From Panicum virgatum (lineage: Eukaryota > Streptophyta > Magnoliopsida > Poales > Poaceae): DNA of 64,000 nt. A model generated the notes under the pieces. It made no database searches. It saw only the letters and a list, made by a program, of their open reading frames with translations, and had not been told where the DNA came from. Positions 49,401-58,194 of the stretch are shown here, in pieces. How positions within the stretch are numbered: the first letter of the stretch is position 1; each line of letters opens with the position of its first letter. The position numbers were made by a program, and so were the translations under genes. The stretch is taken from the NCBI RefSeq assembly GCF_016808335.1, contig NC_053148.1, positions 18,194,433 through 18,258,432 of the forward strand, in the 5' to 3' direction.

Positions 49401-52400
49401 ACTAGCCAGACCGACCCTCCTTTCCCCCACCTCCCCACGATCCCGTTCGGCCGCCGCCCCCAGCGCCTCCTCCTCGCGTCTGGCCGCCGCCGTCCGTCTG
49501 CCCCCTCGACCTCGGGTCCGGCCGCCGCTGCCCTTCCACCCCGTCCACCCCGGCGCCTCCCTCTGTTCCTCCTCCCCCGCCGCCCTCTACTCCTCCTCAC
49601 CCCTCAGCTCGCGCGCCTCCCTCGCCGCGCTCGCCTGCCTCTGCGGCGCTGGCCCACACGCCGGAGCCGGTTGAGCTCGAGCGGATCGGGCGCCGGCGGC
49701 GGCCAGGCGCGGCGGAACCGGCCGGGCTCGAGCGGATCGGACGCCGGTGGCGGCCAGGCGCGGAGGCCGCTCTCCCTCCCTCCCCCTACAAGCGGGGGCC
49801 AGGCGCGGCAGCGGCCAACTCCTCCTCCGCAGCCGCCATGGCCGACGCCTCCCATCCGCCACCTCGAGAGCCGGCGCGCGTGGCCGGCTGGCCGCGGGTG
49901 GGGAGGGCGGAGCGTCGCGGATCCGGCTCCGGCTCCGGCTCCCCTGCTCCTCCCTCGCGGCGGCGGATCCGGCGCCGGCTCCCCTCCCCTGCTCCTCCCT
50001 CGCGGCGGCGGATCCGGCGCTAAGCTCCTCCCCTGCTCCTTTAGGTGGGCTGTAACTGGGCCGTATCCTACCAAATACGTATCGAATCTGAGGTTTCCCG
50101 GCCCAATACGGCCCAGCTCGCGGATACGTCCAGGATACGTATCGGCGGCGTATCCGCGGCGTATCCGTGTCGGATACGCGATACGCCATCAGAGCCATGT
50201 ATCCGTGTTTCTGAGGTGGCAATCTCCTCCAGTAGCTCCAAACCCATTTTTTTAGTAGCTGCGTTGTTAGCAATTCAATGGTTACTCTCATGAATGAGAG
50301 GATGACACTCGAGCTGGGGAAGTTTTCTGGTTTTTCTTCATTTACACTCACAATGCCATGCCATCCAACGGGAGGGGAGGCAACACATTTATACACAGCT
50401 GCAGGGCAGCCAACACTGAGGCATATTCTACTCCTAGTCTAAGATGCCAAATGAAAGGACTAACTGTTGTCCTATCTAGATGCTAAAGCAGTCTAAGATG
50501 CTGTCCTCTAGGGCAGCAATGGTGCTAGTGCGTGCTGCAGAAAATGAGATGCTGCAGCCCCACACAGGACTACAAGTACAGCCCCACAAAGACCACAAGT
50601 ACAGAGACTTATTCCCTTCATGCGTCATAGCAGCAATAGCAGAAGCAAGATTTTGTCGCGGATCTCCATCGCAGCCCGCTGTCGTCCATCCGCTCGCGAG
50701 AGGGGAGCAGCAGCCCCTGCCCGTCATGGATTTGTCGCCGTCGTCCACACCGCCGTCTGTCACGGCCTCCCCGCGAATCTCCATCGCCGTCAGCCCCTTT
50801 ATCTCCGCCCGTTCCCATTTCCGCCAGCCGTCTTCGTCCTCGCGGTTGGCGCAGCCCGACGCTGCCGCCGTCCACTCAGCCCGCTTGAGCTACATGCTTA
50901 CTCGGATTCCACTTGGGCGAGTGATCCCTCCGATCGCCGTTCTGTGACCGGCTATTGCATACTTCTTGGTTCTTCTCCTCTTACATGGAAGTCCAAGAAG
51001 TAGGTAGCTGTCTCTCGGTCCAGTACAGAGGCTGAACTTCGCGCACTTGCCACCACTACTTCTGAGATCGTATGGCTTCGGTGGTTGTTGGCTGATTTTG
51101 GCATCTCTTATGATGCTCCCACTCCTCTTCTTTGTGACAATACTGGAGCTATACAAATTGCCAATGATCCTGTGAAACATGAGCTTACAAAGCATATCAG
51201 TGTTGATGCTTCCTTTACTCGGTCTCATTGTCATTAGAAAACAATTGCTCTTCAGTATGTGTCTTCTGAATTGCAACCGGCAGATTTCTTCACTAAAGCA
51301 CAAACTCGAGAGCAACATCGGTTATACTTGATCAAACTGAGTTGTTCAGATCCTCCATTCCCACCTTGAGTTTGAGGGGGGTGTTAAAGGTGTTACAGTA
51401 TATCAAAGGCCCATATACACTAAAGGCCCATATGGCCCATGTTGGCTCTATATAGACTCTCCATCCCTAATGGCAGATTGCCTTCTCTAATCCCCAAGGT
51501 TAGTAACAGTTTTATGGTTAGCTGAATCCCGTCGATTTAGCTAATCACATCATTATTGTTGGTGCGGCAATGCCATCTTGGTCCCTTTCGGAGCCGTTTT
51601 GCTCCACATCATGATCAATGGTCGTTTATTTATCGTCATCATCATGTCATCTTCCTGCTTGCATCTTGCAGCAGTGATCTCTCTATCCTCTCTTTGACTG
51701 GTTTGACACATCTCACTATTATTGTCAAGTTCAAAGTCTCCAAAACAAGGTCCATGTTTGAAGAGTCGACATACTGGTTTGTGAAGACTCGGGCTATTTG
51801 CTTAAGTACGGTTGTGAAGGCAATACCCTCTTGTGGAGGAGATCATCTACAGCGACATGTTCAAGAGTTGCACGCTTCGACGACATCTTTGATTTTGGAT
51901 TTTGGATGTATCATTTTCATTTTATTGAGTCTAGTGCTTAGTATCAACTCTCCAAATGCAACACCATTGCATTCACGTAGCATTTGAGAGGGGGTGTTAA
52001 GGGTATAATAGTCATGATAGTCAAGGCTAGTATTGTAATTTCCTATTCTAGGGTTTGGGGTGCCTCATATACTATATATTGCCCTTTGGGCCTATCTCAA
52101 TATAGACATCCAGTTCATTCTCTCATCTTCCTCTTATATTGTAACAGCACCAACTAACAATATGTAACATTTTAGTTCTCTTCACCTACTTGCATTCCCA
52201 AATGGCCAAATTGCTCCTCATTGCACTGCTCAAGTACCCTTACAATGAAGGAATCAGATATTTGCTCACAATGTGAGGTGAGGATTTTTTTTATTCACAT
52301 GCTTGGACCTTGATGTTTGTGTGCTACGACCATTAGTTCCATGTCAGCTACATCATCAATCATCAGTTCCATGTCAGCTATGACTATTAGCTAATGGATT

Positions 52401-55400
52401 AAAAGGTTAGCTTGCCTAATTACACGAACATAAGTGTCATACTTGGCAAGTTTAAGGACCCGCAAGAATTCAGATAAAAATGCAAAATTACATTCTTTGT
52501 AGGGAGTTCTTGTGCAGCTCACACCAAAAGGAACATAATACTCTTTGATGCTGGGTAAAATTTAACCAAATATTCCTAGTGCACGCTCTTTCTAGGATAT
52601 CTGGTTAGTGTTGGAAGGGTTTGACACCAACGTTAAATATCTACGAGAGCTTTTTAAAGACGATTGGTACAGGCTTTTTATCTATTGCACTACAGGTGAT
52701 TAGATACCTTTGTTATTGCAAACTCATAATAAAAGTAAAATGAATACTCTGTTCCAAAATGTAGGTTTTAGTTTTTCCTAAGTCAAAAGTTTTCTAATTT
52801 TGACAAGTTTATAGAAAAATTAAGGTGAAGGGGAAGGAATTCCTCAGTTTGAAGCCTGTGTACCAATCTAGAATACCAAACAACATATTTCGCAGTGCAT
52901 TTAATGTAACAAATTTGATGTTGTAGACATTGGTGCATTTTTCTATAAGCTTGGTCAAAGTTACAGATGTTGGTGCATTTTGGAATGGAGGGACAATATG
53001 TCACGCACATGCTTAGTCAATTAAGCTGTGATTCTGTCCAGCCAAACACTGCATTGGCTTTTAGAGAGTCGATAACACGGATCATTAAAAAAGTAAAACC
53101 AGCAAAGCAGTTTTAAAAATATGACTGCTAGAATGAAGTATAGATTCGTGCTTAATTTGTCAAATAGAAGCTGCCAAACCTGAACTCTGACCAAATCTCA
53201 GTGGCTGCACCTTCAGGAAAGAAGTTCCTAGATGCACGCACCAAGGAGGTGACAGTTTCAAAGTGTTGCTTCCTTACTTTCCAGCCCTCAGGCCCCATGT
53301 TTCTGAAACAGACATGACATTCGCTCAGATATTTTGTCATTCTTTCATTGTTGGAGAATGTGTCCTGGTCAAACTTTACCTCTTGAAATGAGTCTTTATC
53401 AATGTATCATACAACGGCCACCATTGCACATCAAGTAAAAGCCTCTTCCTGTGCTTTCTTAAAAGCCTGATGAGCAAACCTCCCCATTTAATCTGATTAT
53501 CATCCATTTAACAAAAAAAATGTGTCAACAAAGAGCAAACAGATCTCAACTATCCATATACAGATCATTAATTACTTACCTGGACAACTAACTTGTTCTG
53601 AGATGCATGAAATATCTCCAACCCAAGCTTTACAAGATCTTGTACATCCACAGGAGAAATATCACTCTTCGCTTTAATAAAACTATACCATTCAAAAAAC
53701 AAACACCAACATTAATACATCCTCAAACTCTGTAAATCACATCATTTACAAATTCCATGGTAATTAGAGGCTTAGAGCAAGCGTAAAAGAACAAACGTTT
53801 CTATAAATCATATACAACTGTTTTATCAACTGTCCTGCAACAGAAATATGATGAATGTTTCCTATTATAGCATTACATAAATTAAACATTAAAGTGATTG
53901 AATGTATCCAATTGTCACAAAAAAAGGGCGTACCCAGTGCCGTAGGCTTCCCGCACTGTGACTAACATCTGAACGCATCATGTGTGTAAAAGGCCACAAA
54001 ATTTGGTTCAGGTGAATTCAAGCCGAAGAGATATAAGGCTACATATATAAATATTTGCAAACAATCCTCAAAAGCATCTAGAAATGATTTATGATTGTTT
54101 CACTTATCTGCGTCCCTTTGAATCAGATCCATCAATCACTCAAGAGGGTTTGCACAAGACACACAGTAGATCAAAAAGAAATTAACCAATCAACTATCAC
54201 AAATTAAAGAGAGTTAAAAATAATACTCAAAGCGTTGTTGAAAAATGCTACAGTACAAGGATTTGGTCAATAAATTGCCACTGAAAAGGGGGCAAATCAC
54301 AATGTACTACATTGGTTTATTTCCATTTTTTATAAACCAACAACAACAACAACAACATAGCCATTTTTTAAACCAAAGTTCCTTTTTTTCTGCTTTTCTT
54401 AATGCCAAATATTAAAATCGTCTTAGCATCTTCTCTAATTCCAGCAACAAATGTCATTTCAAGAAGTAATCAATGTTCACATGACATGCAAGGCATTACT
54501 AGTACCTACTGCTCCATATCCATGCAGCCAACTTCTGGCTGTACACAGTGGCTTTTTATTTAATGGGGGTGTACACAGTGCCTTGGCAGAAAGGCCTGCT
54601 GCTATAAGTGGAGAGAATGGACTTGTTGTTCACTTGAAATGTGCCACTTTCACTCCCATTATCATATCATTTCAATCAACAAATAGCAAAAGACTTCCCA
54701 CTCCACTAGGGATGGAGGTCTGTTTTTTTCTTCTTATCGAACATGCAGGAACCCGTACAACACGCAGGAAGAAAAAAGGGGCAAGAACCCTTACAAAACC
54801 CACACACACTCATGCCAATGAGTCTCACATAAACCAGCGTGCCTTTTCAAACAAAGAAACGACCCCAGCACATACTCAACGCTCATTCGGCACCAGGGCT
54901 AGAAGATGAGTAATACCTCGAGCCCCAGCCAAACCCCAACAATGCAGCTCCTCACTAGCAAGCAACAAGGCTATGTGTTTCAGTTGCTCAGAAAGCAGTA
55001 GCGCATAAGAGTTTGCCAAACCAAAACTACAAGTATTTAGTTTGGATCATACCCCATTAACCCTGGGAGCCTGGATTAAGCAGACTGCATCAACTTAGTT
55101 GTGCTTTGCAACCATTTTCAGCCCTGGATGGAGTCACAGTGTACAACAATAAGCTTTTTCCATAAAACTATAGAGTCTGAGTCATGTTCAGCAGGATCTA
55201 GAAGAGGCCTAGAGAAGGTCCGGTCACTTTACTATAAGAAAATTGGAGGGTGTGGTGAAATTGAAAAATGCCACAAAACTGGCATACTATCAACTTTATA
55301 GTGCCATTTTACTGACCAAATTCTTCAGGGTGGCATTTCATACAAAAGCACAATCTATTGCGATCTATTTTCTGGAGAACAATTTCCCAAAAATACAACA

Positions 55401-56249
55401 TATTTTTATGAAACAAAATTCAAATATACACAACAAACACACAGCAGTTCATTTGACTGTATGGTGAATCTAACGACAGTTCAGCATAGTTCTGAATTCT
55501 GACAATTGCAATAAACTGAATTCCACAGTTCGGTCAAAAATACACCTCGCAGACATGAGAAAACTAACCATCAAGAGAGTTCTCTTGAATCACTCGCTCG
55601 CTGTCATAATTCTCAATGTGGAGCATGGTTCAGGAAAGCACTTGCAGAATACGTAAATTTAACAGAAAAACAGGCATAGCAGCAGCGTTTTGAAGGCGTC
55701 GCCTAGGCGTACAGGCAGACCCAGCTCGCCTTTGGTCACCTTGTCACCTTTAGATCACTGCATAGGAGGTATGAACTACCAAAACTACAAAACAGAGCAC
55801 CAGAGAGTTGAGATAGCGATTACCTCAACCCGAAATTCCCTCTACACAAACGCGATCGTACCAAGCAGAAATAAGCACCCAGACCCAGCACACGCATTGA
55901 CAATACTACCAGCCGAATTCCGCACTCCCTTTCCGCTACTTGACAAACCGGATTGCTAACTCAACAGCACTCCAGGCAGCACCAGTCGGAGCAGGTCGTA
56001 CCCGCACGCCGAAAGCGTAAAACGAGACCTCAGAAGCAATCGAGCCGCAGCGCGGGAAGAGGGGGTGAGAGTTGGAGTGGGCAATTACAGGTCGAACACG
56101 GAGATCCACTTGAGCGTGGCGTAGGCGGAGTCGGGGTCGCCGGGCCGCCACGCGTCGGCGGCCGCCCGCACCGCGGCCGCGAACGCCGCCGCCTCCCCGC
56201 GCGCCGCGGCGGCCACCGGCGGCGGCAACCACGCGTTGTAGAGGTGCAT
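21724..56249 (-). CDS. Proteasome activator PA200 / PSME4 / Blm10-type, complete
   Basis: PA200 caps the 20S proteasome and promotes ATP- and ubiquitin-independent degradation, including of acetylated histones; it acts mainly in the nucleus. The predicted product has 1,811 residues, close to plant PA200 (about 1,800) and human PSME4 (1,843). It starts [12 protein letters not shown] and shows the conserved blocks [115 protein letters not shown] and [15 protein letters not shown]. The C-terminal DUF3437-type region (about residues 1720-1800) contains [16 protein letters not shown]. The chain ends S-Y-F-A, in the place of the C-terminal Tyr motif that Blm10/PA200 inserts into the proteasome alpha ring. 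HEAT-like repeats fill most of the length. The start is the conserved M-H-L-Y-N; the frame is also open upstream, but a TATA box lies there. No stop or frameshift interrupts the 35 exons. Confidence 0.95.
22605..26198 (+). mobile_element. Ty1/copia LTR retrotransposon A, in PA200 intron 31
   Basis: LTRs at 22605-22851 and 25952-26198 (247 bp each) begin TGTTAGAAGATTG and end CCATACCTTCTTTCA. They differ at roughly 18 positions by eye. The flanking duplication GTTTT is intact (22600-22604, 26199-26203). The primer site TGGTATCAAGAGACC after the 5' LTR fits initiator Met tRNA. A purine tract CTGCGGGGGCG precedes the 3' LTR. It lies antisense to PA200, inside an intron with a GC donor. Most of gag, protease and integrase is deleted. 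Confidence 0.93.
22937..25950 (+). pseudogene. Degenerate gag-pol of copia A
   Basis: An Ala-rich gag start with in-frame stops runs to about 23680. A 30-bp segment (ATCTCAATTCCTCAGCAATC and neighbours) is duplicated there, and the sequence jumps to the integrase C-terminus ([26 protein letters not shown]). Reverse transcriptase retains [20 protein letters not shown] and [16 protein letters not shown]. The catalytic box reads YVDN instead of YVDD, losing an aspartate. RNase H retains [19 protein letters not shown]. Several stops and frame breaks are present. Confidence 0.85.
28118..33097 (+). mobile_element. Ty1/copia LTR retrotransposon B, in PA200 intron 27
   Basis: Very short LTRs of 106 bp (28118-28223 and 32992-33097) differ at only three positions by eye, one of which changes the 3' LTR start from TG to TA. 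The duplication CAATC flanks it (28113-28117, 33098-33102). The primer site TGGTATCAGCAGCC follows the 5' LTR, and a purine tract GCGGGGGG precedes the 3' LTR. The element is nearly full length at 4,980 bp and antisense to PA200. The near-identical LTRs indicate a recent insertion. Confidence 0.95.
28289..32900 (+). pseudogene. Degenerate gag-pol of copia B
   Basis: A GC-rich gag region starts [10 protein letters not shown]. The protease reads [12 protein letters not shown], with Ser where the D-S/T-G triad needs Gly. The pre-integrase zinc region ([18 protein letters not shown]) is followed by integrase with D at HCDLW, D at VHCDNGREF and E at NGKAEQ. A stop follows LPPHF at 30541. RT runs in two frames with a break near 31690. 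Its active site reads YVDG instead of YVDD. RNase H has [18 protein letters not shown]. The element should be unable to replicate on its own. Confidence 0.88.
33402..33492. mobile_element. Stowaway-type MITE, near-perfect hairpin, PA200 intron 27
   Basis: The 91-bp element has arms of about 38 nt (CTCCCTCCGGTCAAGTAAAC onward, including GACGTTTCAGACA) with only a few mismatches around a short loop. TA flanks both sides (33400-33401, 33493-33494). It would fold into one hairpin if transcribed. Confidence 0.85.
34921..36309. repeat. PA200 intron 25 with Au-SINE-like tail and microsatellites
   Basis: At 35268-35395 the plus strand carries (CAA)n runs flanking a segment with CCCAAGCGAGTTGGGGTAGG. 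This matches, in reverse orientation, the conserved 3' part of plant Au SINEs that ends in (TTG)n. No 5' tRNA-like part is recognisable. A poly(C) tract lies near 35525-35539. The rest is AT-rich intron. Confidence 0.5.
37327..37411. mobile_element. Stowaway-type MITE, PA200 intron 21
   Basis: The 85-bp element has inverted ends CACCTCCAGTC and GACCGGAGGGAG and inner arms AATGACATT-like, with TA on both sides (37325-37326, 37412-37413). It belongs to the same family as 33402-33492 but is more diverged. Confidence 0.72.
37451..37477. repeat. (GA)n microsatellite abutting the exon 21 splice donor
   Basis: 13.5 GA units on the plus strand, i.e. (CT)n on the transcribed RNA, begin about five bases after the GT of the exon 21 donor (GTAAG at 37478-37482). 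Confidence 0.95.
38384..38481 (+). repeat. Au-SINE-like 3' tail and 21-nt poly(G), PA200 intron 17
   Basis: AGCCTACCCCAACTTGCTTG followed by (TTG)n at 38424-38442 matches the Au SINE 3' end, here on the plus strand. A (GT)n run and an uninterrupted tract of 21 G (38461-38481) follow. The tract could be collapsed or expanded in assemblies. Confidence 0.55.
41142..43113 (+). mobile_element. Ty1/copia element C, internally deleted, in PA200 intron 7
   Basis: LTRs at 41142-41256 and 43011-43113 belong to the same family as copia B (GTATATGTGAGCCCATG, ending CTCCTACA). The duplication AGGAC is intact (41137-41141, 43114-43118). The primer site TGGTATCATTAGCC follows the 5' LTR. The body is only 1.97 kb: gag start, then a direct jump to RT near 41527. 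The region before the 3' LTR is duplicated in tandem, including the purine tract (42905-42960 and 42968-43010). Antisense to PA200. Confidence 0.93.
41330..42844 (+). pseudogene. Deleted gag-RT-RNase H of copia C
   Basis: About 65 gag codons ([14 protein letters not shown]) are joined to RT at [18 protein letters not shown], so protease and integrase are missing. RT keeps the intact YVDD box ([14 protein letters not shown]), unlike copies A and B. RNase H keeps [12 protein letters not shown] and the end [16 protein letters not shown]. Single in-frame stops lie near 41698 and 42133. Confidence 0.85.
43657..44332. mobile_element. Tourist-like MITE, outer of a nested pair, PA200 intron 6
   Basis: The ends GGGTGTGTTTAGTTC and GAATCTAAACAAGGCC are inverted. 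The ATA duplication flanks it (43654-43656, 44333-44335). It is interrupted near its right end by the element at 43979-44313. Shared internal motifs are GATTCGTCTCG and CTACAGTAA. Confidence 0.8.
43979..44313. mobile_element. Tourist-like MITE nested in the previous one
   Basis: The 335-bp element has ends GGCCGCGTTTGGTTTC and GAGGCAACCAAACACGGCC. A TTG duplication flanks it (43976-43978, 44314-44316), and it inserted 16 bp from the right end of the host MITE. Both share the same internal core motifs, so they are relatives. Confidence 0.82.
44538..45618. mobile_element. Pack-MULE-like element carrying a GC-rich segment, PA200 intron 6
   Basis: Long inverted ends of about 62 bp are present (left from GAGAAAAAATCCCTATATAA; right end complementary, from GAAAGAATTCCTTATATAGC), with about three quarters matching. 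The perfect 9-bp duplication ACTTTTCTA flanks it (44529-44537, 45619-45627), diagnostic of Mutator-like elements. The interior (about 44750-45300) is GC-rich and unlike the intron around it, as when MULEs capture gene pieces. The plus frame at 44801-45055 encodes [20 protein letters not shown], with a coiled-coil look; no parent gene is recognised. No transposase is present. Confidence 0.85.
46996..47341. mobile_element. Tourist MITE (PIF/Harbinger), PA200 intron 6
   Basis: The 346-bp element has near-perfect inverted ends (GGCCTTGTTCAGTTACACAT and its complement) and the canonical TTA duplication (46993-46995, 47342-47344). Internal CCGGGA/ATTCC repeats extend the palindrome. Confidence 0.92.
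48091..48842. mobile_element. hAT element inside the 5' LTR of copia D
   Basis: The ends TAGGGATGGCA and TGCCATCCCTA are perfect inverted repeats resembling Ac/Ds termini. The 8-bp duplication ATTGTAAT is perfect (48083-48090, 48843-48850). Subterminal CCGCGGG/CACCCGCGG motifs are repeated at both ends. The 752-bp interior has a GC-rich segment (48290-48490) and no transposase. Confidence 0.93.
49055..50214. mobile_element. Mutator-like or similar element with GATACG subterminal repeats
   Basis: An 11-bp direct repeat GGTGGCAATCT flanks the element (49044-49054, 50215-50225), close to the 9-bp duplication expected for MULEs. The ends share CACGGATAC in inverted orientation, and many GGATACG/CGTATCC repeats lie within 100 bp of each end. 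The core (49370-50040) is strongly GC-rich and open in several frames on both strands without recognised homology. The superfamily is inferred from duplication length. Confidence 0.6.
50880..51540 (+). pseudogene. RNase H end and LTR start of a second copia element inside copia D
   Basis: The frame encodes [20 protein letters not shown] and GYCILL, then [20 protein letters not shown] and [20 protein letters not shown], which is a Ty1/copia RNase H of a family different from A-C. A stop lies near 51001 and another near 51236. A purine tract (GAGGGGGG) follows at about 51377, then TGTTAAAGGTGTTACAG, a probable 3' LTR start. The remainder to 51994 is unassigned. Confidence 0.75.
52747..52993. 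mobile_element. Decayed Stowaway-like MITE, PA200 intron 4
   Basis: The ends CTCTGTTCCAAAATGTAGG and GCATTTTGGAATGGAGGGA are imperfect inverted repeats. TA is present at the left but the right copy is altered. The interior repeats GTAGACATTGGTGCATTTT-like strings. Confidence 0.55.
53683..56088. other. PA200 intron 1
   Basis: 2.4 kb of mostly AT-rich intron. A (CAA)n run at 54343-54357 followed by ATAGCC resembles a SINE tail fragment. At 55690-55740 a GGCGTCGCCTAGGCG motif recurs that is also seen near 6470-6530. No nested gene is evident; open frames such as 54451-54909 are unsupported. Confidence 0.5.
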
Positions 56250-56420
56250 CTTCGAATCCCCCTCGGACCCCCTCCCTCTCTGACTCTTGAGTCTAAGCGG
56301 AGATGGATGGGCAAGTGGTAGGTTTGGGGAGGCAGGGCCGGCGGGCGCGGGGCATTTATAGGTGGGCGATTTCTTTCTTCGCCTCCAAGACGAGGGGCGT
56401 CCAGCCGTGGAGACGACGAC
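56250..56420 (-). promoter_or_regulatory. PA200 5' UTR and core promoter
   Basis: On the minus strand a TATA box, CTATAAAT, lies at 56354-56361, about 105 bp before the start codon. Transcription would start near 56325-56330, giving a GC-rich 5' UTR of about 75-80 nt. The start codon context is GATTCGAAGATGC. The TATA placement also explains why the open frame upstream of the conserved Met should not be translated. Confidence 0.6.
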
Positions 56421-56698
56421 GACTGGGAGGGAGGGAGGGAGACTTGGCGGCCGGTGCTCTACTCCGGTGGTGTTATCGGGATCGCACGCCTCGTATGGGG
56501 CGGGGAGCGGGGGTGGAGCAGAGGGAGGGTGGGCTCGGTGCACGGTGGACTGGGACGGTTAGGCTCGGGCCGAGCCGTACGGATCACGGGGATCTCTGCT
56601 GCTTTGGTTGATGCGACGGCGATGCACGCACGTGCCGAGCAGATTCTCACGGGCATCGCAGCCCGTCGAGATGCCGATGCTCAAAAATCTTTATCTTT

Positions 56699-57008
56699 GG
56701 CCTTAGTTGCAAAATTTAAAATTTCAAAATTATCACATCAAAAAAAAGCTTACATTCATAGAGTATGAAATCTAGATGAAATAAAAAATAAATTTCATAG
56801 TTTGTTTGTAAAATGTAAATTGAGACGAATCTAACGAGCCTAATAGAATGTAATTAGACACTAAATTGCTACAGTAATTGCTACCGTAATTATGTGTACC
56901 TACTGATGGATTAATTAGTTTTAAATTCGTCTCGTACTTTAAAAACGAGTTTTGTAGTTAGTTTGTGATTAGTCTATATTTAATATTTCAAATATGCAAA
57001 GATAACAA
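56699..57008. mobile_element. Decayed MITE upstream of the PA200 promoter
   Basis: The left end GGCCTTAGTTGCAAAATTT and internal GAGACGAATCTAACGAGCCT and GCTACAGTAATTGCTACCGT match the Tourist-like family at 19525 and 43657. The right end is decayed. It lies about 340 bp upstream of the TATA box. Confidence 0.6.
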
Positions 57009-57399
57009 GATTTTTATTTTTATTTATTTTTAAAGCAAGTATTGTTTTCTTAATTCATTTTAGGCTTGGGTCGGATTTTTTTATCGTGGGCCGAACTCCA
57101 CGGTCCGCAGCCCTTTTTTTTTTCTATTTTTTCCCACGCACGCACGTTACCTATCGGCCGATGTTCTTCGTCTTCCGGCGGCAACGCCTCACGCGCCTGC
57201 ATCCGCCGCCACCAGTCCACCACCACCCCTCACCGCCCGTGCATACGCTGTCTCGTCGGCCAGAGGTCTCAGCTTCCCGTGACCACCACCGGTGGGCAGT
57301 ACATTCAGTTCCTGAACGTCGTGCCGAGCTGGTGGCAGTTCGGCACGGCCTCCCCATCAACATTAATTCAGTGCGTGCTCTTGATTTTGATGGAGCCTT
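57009..57399. other. Upstream flank, mixed composition
   Basis: GC-rich sequence on both strands with open frames but no recognised product. It may continue the relic at 57400-57715. Confidence 0.3.
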
Positions 57400-57715
57400 T
57401 CAATGCACTTGTGCTATTGCGAGATGACATCAGGGTTGTCGGAGCTCACGATGGGAACTCTCCAGGGCCACCCGCGGGAGGCGCCCATAGCTCGGCAGCT
57501 GCTAGAGCTCGTTGCAGTTGAGCACGCCGTACTTCGCCCACGCCATTGGCCCCTCCGTCCTCAGGGTCAGCGTCCAGGTGGTCACGTTGTAGGCGAAGCA
57601 GGAGCGTTCGCTCGAGGTTTTGCCATGACCGCCGAAGCAGGAGCGGGGAGCGACGCTGATCAACCTCACCGCGTGGGCCCCGGACCTGGCGTGCGGTGCC
57701 ACCGGCAGCAAGCAC
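57400..57715 (-). pseudogene. Possible DUF1618 protein fragment
   Basis: On the minus strand, NVTTWTLTLRTEGPMAWAKY then GVLNC, LPSYGRLPRV and IVSSDNPDV resemble the W-x(n)-W-x-K-x-G-x-L-x-C/W-E-L ... LPxYxGLPRV ... P-V-S-x-D-x-P-D-V pattern of grass DUF1618 proteins. The frame is short and shifts between segments, and there is no start or complete domain. Identification is from motif memory. Confidence 0.35.
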
Positions 57716-58194
57716 CTCCCTTTGGAATCGAAAAAAACGGAGGCATCGATCTACTGCGTGTCAGGATCAAGGTACGCATTGACTAGGAATAATAGAGGTC
57801 CTTGTCAATTCAGAATCGATATGCTCTTGTTCCCGAATAAGTAGCAGGGGTCCAGGGATCGGAATTGTTTTCAATCAAAGGCATTTGAAATTGCAGTCAG
57901 GCCTCTCCGACGTGTTTCCGCAGCGAAGCTCCTCGCCGTCCTGGAAAATCCTCGCCATCCACGAATGCTCAACTTTGCAACCTCTTGTTGGCACAACTGC
58001 CATCACGTGCAACTCGGAGATCCCCTCCATCGTGCCCTGCAAACAGCACACAAGGTTTGTAGTAGATTAGTATTGCCCCGCAACCAGCACACAAGTCTGT
58101 ATATTTGTAGTCTTCCTATAGGATTATGCCCGTGTGTTGCTACGGTCGATAAAAATATTCATAACAATACATAGATCATAGGCAACAAAAAGTA
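57716..58194. other. Flank with a Helitron-like end on the minus strand
   Basis: Around 58115-58140 the minus strand reads CCGTAGCAACACACGGGCAT, the hairpin seen at grass Helitron 3' ends. A string CACACAAGTCTGTATATTTG (58089) recurs at 63051 with one change. No gene recognised. Confidence 0.4.

Larger units (their letters stand above)
48048..52146 (+). mobile_element. Ty1/copia element D, composite, in PA200 intron 4
   Basis: The 5' LTR (48048-48956) is interrupted by a hAT element; the 3' LTR (51995-52146) is intact at 152 bp. Both carry GGTATAATAGTCAT and end CTTATAT[CT]GTAACA. The duplication GCACC flanks it (48043-48047, 52147-52151). The primer site TGGTATCACACC follows the 5' LTR. The body holds a Mutator-like element, a GC-rich segment and the RNase H end of another copia element, but no gag, protease or RT of its own. 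Antisense to PA200. Confidence 0.88.
21724..56249 (-). other. Exon map of the PA200 gene (35 coding exons)
   Basis: Coding exons in transcript order, given low-high: 1 56089-56249; 2 53580-53682; 3 53380-53492; 4 53180-53302; 5 47715-47816; 6 47455-47620; 7 43324-43440; 8 40935-41002; 9 40749-40850; 10 40442-40658; 11 40055-40282; 12 39833-39960; 13 39615-39732; 14 39305-39520; 15 39071-39220; 16 38895-38971; 17 38574-38791; 18 38081-38294; 19 37919-37998; 20 37731-37848; 21 37483-37653; 22 36920-37088; 23 36796-36839; 24 36566-36608; 25 36310-36455; 26 34826-34920; 27 33782-34680; 28 27638-27919; 29 27449-27544; 30 26900-27078; 31 26346-26427; 32 22399-22520; 33 22191-22283; 34 21857-22010; 35 21724-21765. 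Lengths sum to 5,436 and phases agree at every junction. Introns are GT-AG except 31 and 34 (GC-AG). The exon 9 donor and exon 12 acceptor were chosen among alternatives by phase. Confidence 0.9.

Noticed and set aside
49371..50396. Open frames of 269-294 codons
   Set aside because: They fall in the GC-rich core of the Mutator-like element, are open on both strands, and are dominated by Pro, Arg, Ala and Ser without a domain.
54451..54909. A 152-codon plus-strand frame in PA200 intron 1
   Set aside because: No start context, no recognised domain and composition like the surrounding intron.
56250..56543. A longer PA200 N-terminus from an upstream in-frame Met at 56543
   Set aside because: The conserved plant start is M-H-L-Y-N at 56249, and a TATA box at 56354-56361 places transcription downstream of the upstream Met.
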